Below, piece after piece: positions 36,071 to 46,603 of a stretch of DNA of 64,000 nt; positions within the stretch are counted from its first letter, which is position 1, and every line of letters begins with the position of its first letter. The DNA comes from Rhizorhabdus phycosphaerae (GTDB lineage: Bacteria > Pseudomonadota > Alphaproteobacteria > Sphingomonadales > Sphingomonadaceae). The notes below the pieces were generated by a model, which did no database searches, had not been told where the DNA came from, and worked only from the letters and a program-made list of their open reading frames with translations. Location: contig NZ_CP049107.1 of the NCBI RefSeq assembly GCF_011044255.1, forward strand, positions 2,381,501 through 2,445,500, written 5' to 3'. The translations under genes and the position numbers were made by a program.

Positions 36071-36897
36071 CTGCGGCTCTGGCATCTGGCGTGCAGGGCC
36101 GGCACGCACGCATCATCGCCGACCTGATGGAACGCGACCGGCTGCTCACCCGCTACGGACTTCTCCTCCTGGCTCTGTTCCCGATCGCCCTGTTGCTGCA
36201 GCCGATCGATCCGCGCCTGCTGGCCGGCGGGGTCGACCCGTGGGTCAAGCCGGCGAAGTTCCTGCTGTCGCTCGGGCTGTTCGCGCTGACCACGGCCTGG
36301 CTCACCGGCTATATTGCGCCCGATGCCCGCTCGACCCCGATGCTGCGTGCCAATCGCCTCCTGATCGTCGGCGCAGCGACATTCGAGCTCATCTATATCT
36401 GCCTGCAGGCAGCGCTCGGCCAGGAATCGCATTTCAACCGGGGCACGCCTGTCCACGCCGCGCTCTATGCGCTGATGGGGATCGGGGCGACGCTTCTGGT
36501 GGCGGCGATGCTGCCGATCGCGCTTCAGCTGCTGCGGCGGCCGGCAGCCGGACTGCGGCCGATCTTCGTCTTCGCCGTCGCCGCCGGCCTGGTGCTGACC
36601 TTCGTCCTCGGCGGAGGCCTGGGGCTCTACATGGGCGCGCAGACGAGCCACGCCGTCGGCATCGAGGGGCAAGGCCTGCCCCTGTTCGGATGGAACCGCC
36701 TTGGCGGCGATCTGCGCGTCGCGCATTTTCTCGGCATTCACGCCCAGCAGGCAATCCCGCTGCTCGGGCTGCTCGTCCGCGATCTCGATGGCCGAACCGG
36801 CTGGACGCTGCTGATCGGCGGGATCGCGCTCTACGTCGCCATCACGCTGGCGAGCTTCGCCCAAGCCCTGAGCGTCCTTCCCGCCCTAGCCATGTGA
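36067..36897 (+). CDS. Integral membrane hypothetical protein
   Basis: A 276-residue protein with about seven or eight hydrophobic helices and no recognised family. Phrases such as D-P-W-V-K-P-A-K-F-L-L-S-L, Q-E-S-H-F-N-R-G-T-P and A-H-F-L-G-I-H-A-Q-Q-A-I-P carry conserved-looking charged and histidine residues near helix ends that could form a site in the membrane. Its ATGA overlap with the ABA4-like gene implies a shared transcript and function under the TetR regulator. The last 12 bases overlap the convergent PEP-CTERM gene. Confidence 0.75.
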   Translation: MTAALASGVQGRHARIIADLMERDRLLTRYGLLLLALFPIALLLQPIDPRLLAGGVDPWVKPAKFLLSLGLFALTTAWLTGYIAPDARSTPMLRANRLLIVGAATFELIYICLQAALGQESHFNRGTPVHAALYALMGIGATLLVAAMLPIALQLLRRPAAGLRPIFVFAVAAGLVLTFVLGGGLGLYMGAQTSHAVGIEGQGLPLFGWNRLGGDLRVAHFLGIHAQQAIPLLGLLVRDLDGRTGWTLLIGGIALYVAITLASFAQALSVLPALAM

Positions 36898-37686
36898 TGG
36901 CGCGGTGACGCTCCCCGGTGCGGAGCGACCCCGCCGGCGCAGCATATGGCCGACCAGACCGAAACCGAGGATCAGCATCATCCACGTGCCCGGTTCGGGG
37001 GCGACGATCACCGCCTGGACGAGGAAGTCCTGCTTGCCGGCAACGGTCAGGGCCTGCAGCCCCTGGGCCAGCGGCGCCGACCCGTTGGCCGTGCTCACAT
37101 AGTTCAGATAGGTCTGCGCCTGCGCCATGACCTGCGAGAAGTTCGACGAGGCCGGGGTCGTGAAATAGGTGTTGCCGCTGGTCACGTCGAACGGGTTGCT
37201 CGACGACTCGCTGACGATCTCCCACAGGGCAATCTGCAGCGCCGACGCCTGAACCATGGTCATCGGTGCGGAGAGATTGGGCGCGAACTGGCCGAACAGC
37301 TGCGAGATCTGCAGCGCCTTGCCGACGCCGATCCCTCCCGCAATGCTGCTTTTGCCTGCCTGCGCCAGCGGATCGACGGTATAGGTCGAGCTGCTGTTGA
37401 GAACGGCGTCCTCATAGGGTTCGACGCAGAAGGCGAAGAAACTATTGCCCGATCCCTGCAGCTGCAGCGTGTCTGTTCCACCGGTGCGGGTGAGGGTCGA
37501 CAGACCGTTGAGAATCTGGCTGGCAAACGGCGTGCCGTTGGGGCGGATGCCCCGCATGGTGATGGTGTCGCCCGAACCGACGCTGTTGAGCGTCGCGATG
37601 ATCGTACCGGCCGAGGCAGCGGAAGCGGAGCAAAGCCCCGCCGCCGCGAGCAACATGGTTAGCGCAAGGTCGCGCAGCCGCATCAT
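36886..37686 (-). CDS. PEPxxWA-CTERM sorting domain-containing exported protein
   Basis: A 266-residue exported protein with signal peptide (M-M-R-L-R-D-L-A-L-T-M-L-L-A-A-A-G-L-C), an extracellular domain rich in Thr, Ser and Gly, and a C-terminal sorting signal A-P-E-P-G-T-W-M-M-L-I-L-G-F-G-L-V-G followed by R-R-R-G-R. The P-E-P-x-x-W form is the sphingomonad type handled by an exosortase. Its tail runs 14 residues past the arginines, longer than usual. No exosortase is in the window. The middle resembles adhesin-like proteins but has no assigned domain. Confidence 0.85.
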   Translation of the reverse strand: MMRLRDLALTMLLAAAGLCSASAASAGTIIATLNSVGSGDTITMRGIRPNGTPFASQILNGLSTLTRTGGTDTLQLQGSGNSFFAFCVEPYEDAVLNSSSTYTVDPLAQAGKSSIAGGIGVGKALQISQLFGQFAPNLSAPMTMVQASALQIALWEIVSESSSNPFDVTSGNTYFTTPASSNFSQVMAQAQTYLNYVSTANGSAPLAQGLQALTVAGKQDFLVQAVIVAPEPGTWMMLILGFGLVGHMLRRRGRSAPGSVTAPSHG

Positions 37687-37852
37687 GATATCGAATCCCC
37701 CACTTGGCCTTCAGATCTGGCCAATTCGTTTCACCGGTGGATCCAGCAAGAATCAGGCAATATCCCGGCCCATTGAAATCACGGCAAGATTCGCCGGCGC
37801 CTGCCGCAGCCTGTAAGATATTCCGACAAGCCGGACCTTCCAGCGGCGCTGC

Positions 37853-38122
37853 TCAGCGGTCGTGCAGGCGGCTGAGGTCGAGCAGGTCGGGGGTGATCCA
37901 GCCATTCACATAGTTGAGGTAGAAGAGACCGAAGGCCGTCGCCGACACGATCGTCGTCCACAGGAGCGTTCGCGGCACGGAGAAGCGCGGCGTGGCGCTT
38001 TCGACCTGCCCGGGGACGGCGGCCTCCGGCTCCGGGCTGCTGCGCAGCCGGAACGGGAGGACGAGGAACAGGCAACCCCACCAGAACAGCAGATAGATGG
38101 CGATGATCGACGTGATCTTCAT
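37853..38122 (-). CDS. DUF1467 family membrane protein
   Basis: An 89-residue protein with two membrane helices (residues 5-22 and about 52-72) separated by a cytoplasmic Pro/Glu-rich loop. The opening I-A-I-Y-L-L-F-W-W-G-C-L-F-L-V-L-P-F and the second helix L-W-T-T-I-V-S-A-T-A-F match the DUF1467 family, small alphaproteobacterial proteins of unknown role commonly at the end of the nuo-birA-coaX-rnj run. It follows rnj by 24 bases and ends the long minus-strand array. Confidence 0.82.
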   Translation of the reverse strand: MKITSIIAIYLLFWWGCLFLVLPFRLRSSPEPEAAVPGQVESATPRFSVPRTLLWTTIVSATAFGLFYLNYVNGWITPDLLDLSRLHDR

Positions 38123-38146
38123 GGCCTCGTCTCCCCGAATGCCCCG

Positions 38147-39787
38147 TCAGAGCCGGATGATCGACACATCGACGATGGGCTTCTTGCCGGTCCACGCGGT
38201 TGCCCGCCGGCGCACGGCCAGGCGAACGGCCTCGCGCATCTTGGCTTCGTCCCGGGCACCCTTGCGGATCGCGGCCTGGGCGGCATCGGCAGCGTCCGAC
38301 AGGAAGGCCTCTCGATCCTCCTCGACCGGCAGGCCCTGGATCTGCAGCGACGGTTCGCCGCGCAGTCGATCGCCCTTGTCGAGCACGATCGTCACCCCGA
38401 CGAAACCATATTGGGCGATGCGACGGCGCTCGTTCATCGTCGCCCCGTCGGCCGGCAGAATGACGTCGCCGTCGAGGACGAGGCGCCCGGTGCGTTCCTG
38501 CCCTATCGCCTTCGGCCCATCGGGCGCGAGCCGCACGACGGTGCCATTCTGCTGGACGATGCCATGGGGAACGCCGTGCGCCTTGGCGAAGCGTGCCTGC
38601 TCGGCCATGTGGCGCAGTTCGCCATGGACGGGCAGAATGATCTCCGGGCGAATCCAGTCGTACATCGCCGCCAGCTCGGGCCGTCCCGGATGGCCCGAGA
38701 CATGGACGTCGGCCTGGCGCTCGGTGATCATCTCGATTCCCTTGGCGGCCAGCGCGTTCTGAATCCGGCCGATCGCAATCTCATTGCCGGGGATCTGCTT
38801 GGACGAAAAGACCACCGTATCGCCCGCCGACAGCTTGACCGGATGACTGTCGAAGGCGATGCGCGAGAGAGCCGCGCGCGCCTCGCCCTGCCCGCCGGTA
38901 GCGATGATCATCACCTCGCGCGGGGGCAGCCGCATCGCATCCTCGACATCGATCAGCGGCGGGAAATCCTTGAGATAGCCGCTCGACTTGGCGACACGGA
39001 TAATCCGGTCGAGCGAGCGGCCCGCGACGCACAGCTTGCGCCCGGTATCGTTCGCTACCTCGCCCAGAGTCTGCAGTCGGGCCGCGTTCGACGCGAAGGT
39101 CGTGACCAGCACCCGCGCCTTGCACGCGCCGATGACCTCGTCGAGACCCTTGCGCACCGAGGCTTCGGACCCCGACGCCTCGGCGTTGAACACATTGGTC
39201 GAATCGCAGACGAGGGCGAGCACGCCCTTGTCGCCGATCGCGGTCAGCTCCTCGGCGGTCGAGGGAATGCCCAGAACCGGTGCATCGTCGATCTTCCAGT
39301 CGCCGGTGTGGAAGATGCGCCCATAGGGCGTGTCGATCAGCAGCGCATTGCCCTCGGGGATCGAGTGGGCGAGCGGAACATAGGTGAAGCCGAACGGCCC
39401 GAGCGCAAAGCTTCCCTCATTCTCGATCACGTTGAGCTCGACCTTGTCGGTGATACCCTCTTCGTCGAGCTTTCCCCGGATCAGTTCGGCGGTGAACTTC
39501 GTCGCATAGAGCGGGACGCCAAGGTCGGCAGCGAGATAGGGAATCGCGCCGATATGATCCTCATGCCCATGGGTGAGGACGATGCCGAGCAGATCGTCGG
39601 CGCGTTCCTCGATGAAGGCGAGATCGGGCAGGATCAGCTCGACGCCGGGATAGCCGGGATCGGCGAAGGTGAGGCCCAGATCGACCATCACCCACTTACC
39701 CTGGGTTCCATAGAGATTGACGTTCATGCCGATCTCCCCGGAGCCGCCAAGCGCCAGGAAGAGCAGTTCGTTACCGGGTTTCGTCAC
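38147..39787 (-). CDS. rnj: Ribonuclease J
   Basis: A 546-residue metallo-beta-lactamase/beta-CASP nuclease that degrades and matures RNA as an endo- and 5'-3' exonuclease. The metal motif T-H-G-H-E-D-H-I-G is at residues 72-80; further motifs are L-A-H-S-I-P-E-G-N-A, F-H-T-G-D-W-K-I-D and V-S-G-H-P-G-R-P-E-L in the beta-CASP part, ending with the RNase J C-terminal domain. The size is normal. It lies 20 bases after coaX on the same strand. This synteny (nuo, birA, coaX, rnj) is common in alphaproteobacteria. Confidence 0.95.
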   Translation of the reverse strand: MTKPGNELLFLALGGSGEIGMNVNLYGTQGKWVMVDLGLTFADPGYPGVELILPDLAFIEERADDLLGIVLTHGHEDHIGAIPYLAADLGVPLYATKFTAELIRGKLDEEGITDKVELNVIENEGSFALGPFGFTYVPLAHSIPEGNALLIDTPYGRIFHTGDWKIDDAPVLGIPSTAEELTAIGDKGVLALVCDSTNVFNAEASGSEASVRKGLDEVIGACKARVLVTTFASNAARLQTLGEVANDTGRKLCVAGRSLDRIIRVAKSSGYLKDFPPLIDVEDAMRLPPREVMIIATGGQGEARAALSRIAFDSHPVKLSAGDTVVFSSKQIPGNEIAIGRIQNALAAKGIEMITERQADVHVSGHPGRPELAAMYDWIRPEIILPVHGELRHMAEQARFAKAHGVPHGIVQQNGTVVRLAPDGPKAIGQERTGRLVLDGDVILPADGATMNERRRIAQYGFVGVTIVLDKGDRLRGEPSLQIQGLPVEEDREAFLSDAADAAQAAIRKGARDEAKMREAVRLAVRRRATAWTGKKPIVDVSIIRL

Positions 39788-39807
39788 TTAGAAAATTGTC
39801 CAATCTG

Positions 39808-40590
39808 TCAAAGCCGGGCCTTCAGCCGGTCATACATGATGCCGAGGCCCTGGATGGTGAGGTCGGGCTCGATGCTGTCGAACAATTTGACATGGCGTTC
39901 GAACAGCGGCGCGAGTCCGCCGGTTGCGATGATCTTCACGGGGCGTCCGACCTCGGCCTTCATGCGGCCGACCAGCCCCTCGATCATCGAGACATAGCCG
40001 AAATAGATGCCGACCAGCATCTGGCTTGTGGTGGTGCGGCCGATCACGCTCGCGCTATCGGGCGCCTCGATCGCGATGCGCGGCAGTTTCGCGGCGGCCC
40101 CGACCAGCGCGTCGAGCGACAGATTGATGCCGGGCGCGATGATGCCGCCCTTGTAGGCGCCGGTATAGTCGACCACGTCGAAGGTCGTCGCGGTGCCGAA
40201 ATCGATTACGATCAGGTCGCCCGGGTGGCGCCGATGCGCTGCGATGACGTTGACCGCGCGGTCGGCGCCGACATTCTGCGGCTCGTCGACGTCGAGGGTG
40301 ATGCCCCAGTCGACCGGCGGCCGCCCCGCGACAAGGGCGGTGACGCCGAAATATTTGCTCGCGAGCACCTCCAGATTGTGCAGCGCGCGCGGGACGACGG
40401 TCGCGACGATCACGGCATCGACCACCGACCTGTCATGGCCTTCGAGCTGGAGCAGCTGGTGCAGCCACACCGCATATTCGTCGGCCGTGCGACGAGGATC
40501 GGTCGCGATACGCCAGCGCGCCTTGATCGCGTCGCCGTCGACCAGAGCGAAAACGATGTTGGTATTTCCTGCGTCGATCGCAAGCAGCAT
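39808..40590 (-). CDS. coaX: Type III pantothenate kinase CoaX
   Basis: A 260-residue kinase that phosphorylates pantothenate in the first step of coenzyme A synthesis, using the acetate/sugar kinase fold with no feedback control by CoA. Motifs are [10 protein letters not shown] at the N-terminus, [23 protein letters not shown] and [12 protein letters not shown] 40590 opens directly on the first strand. It sits 29 bases after birA; coaX and birA are often paired as the two have coenzyme-related roles. Confidence 0.95.
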   Translation of the reverse strand: MLLAIDAGNTNIVFALVDGDAIKARWRIATDPRRTADEYAVWLHQLLQLEGHDRSVVDAVIVATVVPRALHNLEVLASKYFGVTALVAGRPPVDWGITLDVDEPQNVGADRAVNVIAAHRRHPGDLIVIDFGTATTFDVVDYTGAYKGGIIAPGINLSLDALVGAAAKLPRIAIEAPDSASVIGRTTTSQMLVGIYFGYVSMIEGLVGRMKAEVGRPVKIIATGGLAPLFERHVKLFDSIEPDLTIQGLGIMYDRLKARL

Positions 40591-40619
40591 GGCGCGTGTG
40601 AGTCCTTCCTTCGGGGCGC

Positions 40620-41330
40620 CTATAGCAGGAAAACGTCGCCTGCGTGCACCTGATGCACATGTCCGTCGGGGCAGCGCAGCTTCAGCGCGCCTTCGGGGCT
40701 CAAGCCGTCGAACAACCCTTCCACCGCGCCATCGGGTGCCTGGACCCGAAGTGCGGTTCCGATCGGATGAGCTCGGCTCTGCCAGCGATCGAGGATCGCG
40801 GGCAGCCCTTCGCCGCGCCAGCGGCCGAGCCACGCGGCGAAGCTGCTGGCGAGTTCCTCGGCAAAGTCCGCCGGCGAGGGCGGCGCGAGGCCAAGACCGG
40901 CCAGGCTGGTGGTTGCGCGGTCGAGCCCGAGCGGATGATGGGCGAGGTTCACCCCGATTCCTACGACGACCGCGTCATCCGCGCCCTCCAGCAATATGCC
41001 TGACAGCTTGGCACCGTCGACGAGCAGATCGTTCGGCCATTTGATCGAGAGTCGCTCCGGCCCGGTCCAGGCCTGCAACAGAGCGTCGAGCGCGACCGCC
41101 GCGACGAAGGCGAGGCTCGACGGGGGCGGATCGCCGGACAAGCGGCGCACGAATGTCGAACCGTAGAAATTGCCCGGCGGCGAGACCCAGGGACGGCCCT
41201 GCCGCCCGCGCCCTCCGGTCTGCGCGTCTGCGCGAATCCAGCTCCCCTCGGGCGCACCAGCACGGGCCAGCGCGGCAGCGTCTGCGTTCGTCGATCCGGT
41301 CTCGGCGATGTGGCGGATGTTCGGTGTCAT
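40620..41330 (-). CDS. birA: Biotin--[acetyl-CoA-carboxylase] ligase BirA
   Basis: A 236-residue class I biotin protein ligase, without the N-terminal DNA-binding domain of the E. coli repressor, so it is enzyme only. It has the biotin and ATP loop [11 protein letters not shown], the K-W-P-N-D-L-L motif with the catalytic lysine, and G-I-L-L-E-G. It makes biotinyl-AMP and attaches biotin to the carrier protein of acetyl-CoA carboxylase. ATG 41330 is used because the longer version to 41390 adds a Cys/Gly-rich piece unlike the family. nuoN is 91 bases upstream. Confidence 0.94.
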   Translation of the reverse strand: MTPNIRHIAETGSTNADAAALARAGAPEGSWIRADAQTGGRGRQGRPWVSPPGNFYGSTFVRRLSGDPPPSSLAFVAAVALDALLQAWTGPERLSIKWPNDLLVDGAKLSGILLEGADDAVVVGIGVNLAHHPLGLDRATTSLAGLGLAPPSPADFAEELASSFAAWLGRWRGEGLPAILDRWQSRAHPIGTALRVQAPDGAVEGLFDGLSPEGALKLRCPDGHVHQVHAGDVFLL

Positions 41331-41421
41331 GATTCCGCGCCTTCCGCCACCACAGGCCAGACAGCCGAAGAGCGCGCGGCCATTGGCCACGCGCCTGTTC
41401 GGCAGCCCGCTACTGCGTCGA

Positions 41422-42861
41422 TCAGAATAGCGCGCGTGCCGCCGTCATGCTCGTCGCGTCGAGCAACGGAATGGCAAGATAGCCGAGCGGAGAGACGGCC
41501 AGGGCGGTCAGGACGATGATGCCACCTTCGAGGCGCGAGTCTGCCGGCGCATAGCCTTCGGCCGGCTCGTCGAAGTAGATCGTCTTGACGATCTTCAGAT
41601 AATAGAAGGCTCCGATCACCGAGGTGGCGATACCGATCATCGCAAGCGGCCAGTAGCCGGCCCGGACCAGCGCATCGAACACCAGGAACTTCGGCCAGAA
41701 GCCGAACAGCGGCGGAATGCCCGCGAGGCTGAACATGAAGATGGCGAAGGCGGCGGCGAGGCCGGGCCGCGTACGCGACAGGCCGGAGAGGCTGGCGATC
41801 GCTTCGACCGGGCGACCGTCGGCATCGCGCATCTGCAGAAGGCAGGCGAAGCTGCCAAGCGTCATGGCGACATAGACCGCCATATAGGTGAGCGTCGCGG
41901 CGATGCCGTCGGCGGTGCCCGCAGCAAGACCGAACAGGGCAAAGCCGACATTGTTGATCGACGAATAGGCGAGCAGCCGCTTGATGTTCGACTGGCCGAT
42001 CGCGGCGACACCGCCCACGATCGTGGAGGCAAGTGCAGCGAAGACGACGATCTGGCGCCACTGGTCGGTGGCCGAACCCATCGCTTCGACCGAGACCCGC
42101 ATCAGCAGCGCCATGGCGGCGACCTTCGGCGCCGAGGCGAAGAAGGCGGTGACCGGCGTCGGCGAGCCTTCATAGACGTCCGGCGTCCACATGTGGAACG
42201 GCACCGCCGAAATCTTGAAGGCGAGGCCGGCGAGGACGAAGACGAGACCGAACATCGTCCCGATACCGATCCCCTTCGACATGGCGTCTGAGATGCCGGC
42301 GAACAGTGTGGTGCCGGTGAAGCCATAGAGCAGCGAGATGCCGTAGAGCAGGATGCCCGACGCCAGCGCACCGAGGACGAAATATTTGAGTGCGGCTTCA
42401 GCCGCGCGCGTGTCGCGGCGCAGGAAGCCGGCGAGGACATAAGCCGACAGCGACTGGAGTTCCAGACCGACATACAGCGTCAGCAGGTCGCCCGCCGAGA
42501 CCATCATGCCCATGCCGACTGCGGACAGCAGGATCAGCACCGGATATTCGGCGCGATAACCGCCGGCCCGGGCGAAGAAGCCGGGGGCCAGCAGCACCGA
42601 GACCGCCGCCGCGATATAGATCAGAAGCTTGGCGAAGGCCGCAAAGCTGTCGGCAATGTACAGTCCGTCGAAGCCCGGACCGCCATTTCCGGCAGGACCG
42701 GTGAGCGAGAAGGCCGCTGCGCCGAACAGCGCGACCGCGCCCCAGCCGATCGCGCGGGACAGGCCGTCTCCACCGAAGGCGCCGACGAGGAGCAGCAGCA
42801 TCGCCCCGATCGACAGGATCAGTTCGGGGACAGTGAGAGCGAGGGAGGCGGTAATCGACAT
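41422..42861 (-). CDS. nuoN: NADH-quinone oxidoreductase subunit N
   Basis: A 479-residue, 14-helix antiporter-like subunit of complex I that pumps protons. It keeps the family's V-G-L-E-L-Q-S-L-S-A-Y-V-L (the Glu of TM5) and the A-Y-S-S-I-N-N-V-G and S-L-A-G-I-P-P-L-F-G-F motifs. It is the last nuo gene here; its ATG shares a base with the nuoM stop (42861). Its end is 91 bases before birA. Confidence 0.97.
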   Translation of the reverse strand: MSITASLALTVPELILSIGAMLLLLVGAFGGDGLSRAIGWGAVALFGAAAFSLTGPAGNGGPGFDGLYIADSFAAFAKLLIYIAAAVSVLLAPGFFARAGGYRAEYPVLILLSAVGMGMMVSAGDLLTLYVGLELQSLSAYVLAGFLRRDTRAAEAALKYFVLGALASGILLYGISLLYGFTGTTLFAGISDAMSKGIGIGTMFGLVFVLAGLAFKISAVPFHMWTPDVYEGSPTPVTAFFASAPKVAAMALLMRVSVEAMGSATDQWRQIVVFAALASTIVGGVAAIGQSNIKRLLAYSSINNVGFALFGLAAGTADGIAATLTYMAVYVAMTLGSFACLLQMRDADGRPVEAIASLSGLSRTRPGLAAAFAIFMFSLAGIPPLFGFWPKFLVFDALVRAGYWPLAMIGIATSVIGAFYYLKIVKTIYFDEPAEGYAPADSRLEGGIIVLTALAVSPLGYLAIPLLDATSMTAARALF

Positions 42862-44387
42862 CAGTGGTGCGCCTCCGCATGCGCCGACGCTTGAGCTGGA
42901 ACAGGACCGACGACGACCTTGGCGTCGCCATGGGGAGCCGTGGGCGCGAGCCGGGCGAGAATCGCGCCGACATCGTTGCGCATCGGCGCGAGGAAGCTTT
43001 CCGGATAGACGCCCATCCAGAGGGTGGCTGCCGCGAGCGGGGCGAGGATCGCCATTTCGCGCGCGGTCAGGTCGGGCATGGTCGCCGCTTCCGCCGTCCG
43101 CGCCGAGCCATAGGCGATGCGCGCATAGAGGTAGAGCATATAGGCGGCGCCAAGGATCACGCCCGTCGTGGCGACGAAGCCGACCCAGGACGAAATCTCG
43201 TAGGCGCCGACCAGCGACAGGAATTCGCCGACGAAATTGCTCGTGCCGGGCAGGCCAACCGAGGCCATGGTGAACAGCAGGAACAGCATCGCATATTTGG
43301 GCATGTTGTCGGAGAGACCGCCGTAGCGGGAAATCTCACGGGTGTGCATGCGATCGTATATCACGCCGACGCACAGGAACAGCGCGCCCGAGACGAGACC
43401 GTGGCCCAGCATGACCATGAGCGCGCCTTCGAGGCCCTGGCGGTTGAAGGCGAACAGGCCGATCGTAACGAAGGCCATATGGGCGACCGACGAATAGGCG
43501 ATCAGCTTCTTCATGTCCTCCTGCACCAGCGCGATCAGCGAGGTGACCACCACGGCGACCATCGAGAGGCCCATCACCAGCCACATCAATTCGGCCGATG
43601 CTACCGGGAACATCGGCAGCGAGAAGCGGACGAAACCGTAACCGCCCATCTTCAGCAGCACGCCGGCAAGGATGACCGAACCCGCGGTCGGTGCCTGGAC
43701 GTGCGCGTCGGGAAGCCAGGTGTGGACCGGCCACATCGGCATCTTCACCGCGAAGGAGGCGAAGAAGGCGAGGAACAGCCAGGTCTGCGCTTCCGGCGGG
43801 AAGTCATAGGCCATGAGCGTCGGGATGAAGGTCGTGCTGGCCTCGTTCACCATCCACAGCATCGCGATCAGCATCAGCACCGATCCGAGCAGCGTGTAGA
43901 GGAAGAATTTGTAGCTGGCGTAGATCCGGTCGGCGCCGCCCCAGATGCCGATGATCAGATACATCGGGATCAGGCCGGCTTCGAAGAAGATGTAGAAGAG
44001 GAACAGGTCCTGCGCCGCGAAGACGCCGATCATCAGCGTCTCCATGAGCAGGAAGGCGGCCATATATTCGGGCACGCGCTTCTCGATCGCCTCCCAGGAG
44101 GCGGCGATGCAGATCGGCATCAGGAAGACCGACAGGACGATCAGCAGCAGCGCGATGCCGTCGATGCCGAGCGCCCAGGCGAAGCGCCCGAACAGAGCGA
44201 CATGCTCGGTAAACTGCCACTGGGCGCCGCCGACCTCATACTGGTTCCACAGCAGCAGGCCGAGCGCGAGATCGACGAAGGTCACGAGGAGCGCGATCCA
44301 GCGCGCCCCCTTGTCCCCGGCGAACAGACAGGCGAACGCAGCCACCAGCGGCAGCGCGATCATCAGGGAAAGGATCGGAAAGCCCAT
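42861..44387 (-). CDS. nuoM: NADH-quinone oxidoreductase subunit M
   Basis: A 508-residue antiporter-like proton-pumping subunit of complex I. The TM-rich sequence has [11 protein letters not shown] with the functional Glu of TM5, the lysine-bearing [20 protein letters not shown] and S-S-V-A-H-M. ATG 44387 matches the family start; the upstream extension is a proline/arginine-rich artefact. It follows nuoL by 4 bases. The C-terminal tail is His- and Ala-rich. Confidence 0.97.
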   Translation of the reverse strand: MGFPILSLMIALPLVAAFACLFAGDKGARWIALLVTFVDLALGLLLWNQYEVGGAQWQFTEHVALFGRFAWALGIDGIALLLIVLSVFLMPICIAASWEAIEKRVPEYMAAFLLMETLMIGVFAAQDLFLFYIFFEAGLIPMYLIIGIWGGADRIYASYKFFLYTLLGSVLMLIAMLWMVNEASTTFIPTLMAYDFPPEAQTWLFLAFFASFAVKMPMWPVHTWLPDAHVQAPTAGSVILAGVLLKMGGYGFVRFSLPMFPVASAELMWLVMGLSMVAVVVTSLIALVQEDMKKLIAYSSVAHMAFVTIGLFAFNRQGLEGALMVMLGHGLVSGALFLCVGVIYDRMHTREISRYGGLSDNMPKYAMLFLLFTMASVGLPGTSNFVGEFLSLVGAYEISSWVGFVATTGVILGAAYMLYLYARIAYGSARTAEAATMPDLTAREMAILAPLAAATLWMGVYPESFLAPMRNDVGAILARLAPTAPHGDAKVVVGPVPAQASAHAEAHH

Positions 44388-44391
44388 CGCG

Positions 44392-46485
44392 TCAGCCCAC
44401 AATCGCCCAGGTGGCCGCGGCCGCAAGGCCGAGCAGCATCACCAGTGCATAGGTATAAAGGTAGCCCGACTGCGCCGCCCGCGCGATCGTGCCGGTGCGG
44501 ACCACCAGCGCCGCGACGCCGTTGGGACCGAAGCGGTCGATCGTGCCCTGGTCGCCCTTCTTCCAGAAGAAGCGGCCGAGCCAGAAGGCCGGTACGACGA
44601 ACAGATAGTGGTAGAGTTCGTCGAAATACCATTTGTGCAGCAGGAAGTCGTAGAGGACCCGGAACTGCGCGGTGAAGCGCGCCGGAACGCTCGTGTCGAG
44701 GATATAGGCCCACAGCGCGATCAGGAAACCGGTGACCATCACGACGGTCGCCGACAGCTTCACCCACAGCGGGACCTGGTGCATCGCATGCATCAGATGC
44801 TCGTCGAACATCAGGCTGCCGGCCCAGAAGGCGGCACCATGTTCGGCTTCGATGAAATAGGGCGCCCAGATCCAGCCCGCGAAGATCGCGCCGAGCGTCA
44901 GAACGACGAGCGGGATCAGCATCGGGAAGGGGCTCTCGTGCGGATGATAGCCGGCGTCGCCCTCGAGCGCATGACCATGACCATGATCGTCATGACCATG
45001 GGCGCCGTGCGCATCATGGGCGTGCGGATCGTGGCCGGCATCTTCCTGCGCAGGGGCGTCGTGGTCATGGCCGTGGCCATGCGCATCGTGCACCGCATGC
45101 TGGATATGCTCGGAGCCCGCCCAGCGCGGCTTGCCGTAGAAGGTCAGGAAGACCAGGCGCCAGGAATAGAAGCTGGTCAGCAGCGCCGCGAACACCGCGA
45201 TGGCGAAGGCGAAGCCGCCCGATGCCGTGCCGCTGGCGAAGGCCGCCTCGATGATCGCGTCCTTCGAATAGAAACCGGCAAAGCCGAAGATGCCGATGAC
45301 GCCGACGCCTGTGATGGCGAGCGTACCCGCCATCATGGCGAAGAAGGTCAGCGGGATATGCTTCCGCAGGCCGCCATAGAAACGCATGTCCTGCTCATGG
45401 TGCATCGCATGGATCACCGAACCCGCGCCGAGGAACAGCAGCGCCTTGAAGAAGGCGTGGGTGAACAGGTGGAACATCGCCGCGCCATAGGCGCCGACGC
45501 CTGCCGCCATGAACATGTAGCCGAGCTGCGAGCAGGTCGAATAGGCGATCACGCGCTTGATGTCGGTCTGGGTCGTACCGACCGTCGCCGCGAACAAAGC
45601 GGTGGCCGCACCGACATAGGTGACGACATGCATCGCGGTCTGGCTGACCTCGAACATCGGCGACAGGCGGCAGACCATGAAGACGCCTGCGGTGACCATC
45701 GTCGCGGCGTGGATCAGCGCCGACACCGGGGTCGGGCCTTCCATCGCGTCGGGAAGCCAGGTGTGCAGGCCGAGCTGCGCCGACTTGCCCATCGCACCGA
45801 CGAACAGCAGCAGGCAGATCAGCGTCATCAGGTCGACGCGTGCGCCGAGGAAGCCGATCGAGGCATTGGCATAGCCGGGCGCGGCCGCGAGAATCTCGGG
45901 GATCGAGACGGTGCCGAACACCAGAAAGGTCGCGAAGATGCCGAGCGAGAATCCGAAATCGCCGACGCGGTTGACGACGAACGCCTTGATCGCGGCCTGA
46001 TAGGCGGATTTCTTGTGGTACCAGAAGCCGATCAGCAGATAGGAGGCGAGACCGACGCCTTCCCAGCCGAAGAACATCTGTACCAGGCTGTCCGAGGTCA
46101 CGAGCATCAGCATCGCGAAGGTGAACAGCGACAGATAGGCGAAGAAGCGGGGCTGGCTCGGATCCTCGGCCATATAGCCCCAGCTATACAGATGGACGAG
46201 GCTCGACACGGTCGTGACGACGACCAGCATGACCGCCGTCAGCGTGTCGACGCGCAGCGCCCAGTCGACGGCGAGGTCGCCCGACTGGATGAAGGTCAGG
46301 ACCGGCACGACATGCGCAGTGGCAGTGCCCGCCATGAAGTCGATGAACACAGGCCAGCTGAGCGCGCAGGACGCGAACAGCGCGCCCGTCGTGATGCACT
46401 TGGCGACAGTGTTGCCGAGCATGCGGTTGCCGAGACCGGCGACGATCGCGGCCAGCAGCGGCAGGAAGACGATGGCGGTAATCAT
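44392..46485 (-). CDS. nuoL: NADH-quinone oxidoreductase subunit L with a histidine-rich insertion
   Basis: A 697-residue antiporter-like subunit carrying the lateral helix that links the membrane arm of complex I. It keeps the conserved [20 protein letters not shown] and [11 protein letters not shown] motifs. A hydrophilic loop encoded between about 44930 and 45118 holds 18 histidines in about 60 residues (runs such as H-G-H-G-H-D-H-D and H-G-H-A), which could bind metal ions. Length exceeds E. coli NuoL by about 85 residues, mostly this loop. A 118-base gap separates it from nuoK. Confidence 0.96.
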   Translation of the reverse strand: MITAIVFLPLLAAIVAGLGNRMLGNTVAKCITTGALFASCALSWPVFIDFMAGTATAHVVPVLTFIQSGDLAVDWALRVDTLTAVMLVVVTTVSSLVHLYSWGYMAEDPSQPRFFAYLSLFTFAMLMLVTSDSLVQMFFGWEGVGLASYLLIGFWYHKKSAYQAAIKAFVVNRVGDFGFSLGIFATFLVFGTVSIPEILAAAPGYANASIGFLGARVDLMTLICLLLFVGAMGKSAQLGLHTWLPDAMEGPTPVSALIHAATMVTAGVFMVCRLSPMFEVSQTAMHVVTYVGAATALFAATVGTTQTDIKRVIAYSTCSQLGYMFMAAGVGAYGAAMFHLFTHAFFKALLFLGAGSVIHAMHHEQDMRFYGGLRKHIPLTFFAMMAGTLAITGVGVIGIFGFAGFYSKDAIIEAAFASGTASGGFAFAIAVFAALLTSFYSWRLVFLTFYGKPRWAGSEHIQHAVHDAHGHGHDHDAPAQEDAGHDPHAHDAHGAHGHDDHGHGHALEGDAGYHPHESPFPMLIPLVVLTLGAIFAGWIWAPYFIEAEHGAAFWAGSLMFDEHLMHAMHQVPLWVKLSATVVMVTGFLIALWAYILDTSVPARFTAQFRVLYDFLLHKWYFDELYHYLFVVPAFWLGRFFWKKGDQGTIDRFGPNGVAALVVRTGTIARAAQSGYLYTYALVMLLGLAAAATWAIVG

Positions 46486-46603
46486 GCCGCGAAGCTCCCG
46501 GGCGTCGTTCCGGCGCGAACCGGGCTATCGGATTGTCGGCGCGTAGCGGGGACGCGCGCGCTGCCGGTCAGCGCCGGCATGGCGGAAAGGGACATGCTCG
46601 GAC

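Noticed and set aside
37862-39997. A 711-codon plus-strand frame opposite rnj
   Set aside because: Antisense to RNase J with no domain of its own; shadow frame.
44960-45110. Tandem CATGAC-like DNA repeats as a microsatellite or regulatory array
   Set aside because: They encode the His-rich NuoL loop and are explained by coding.
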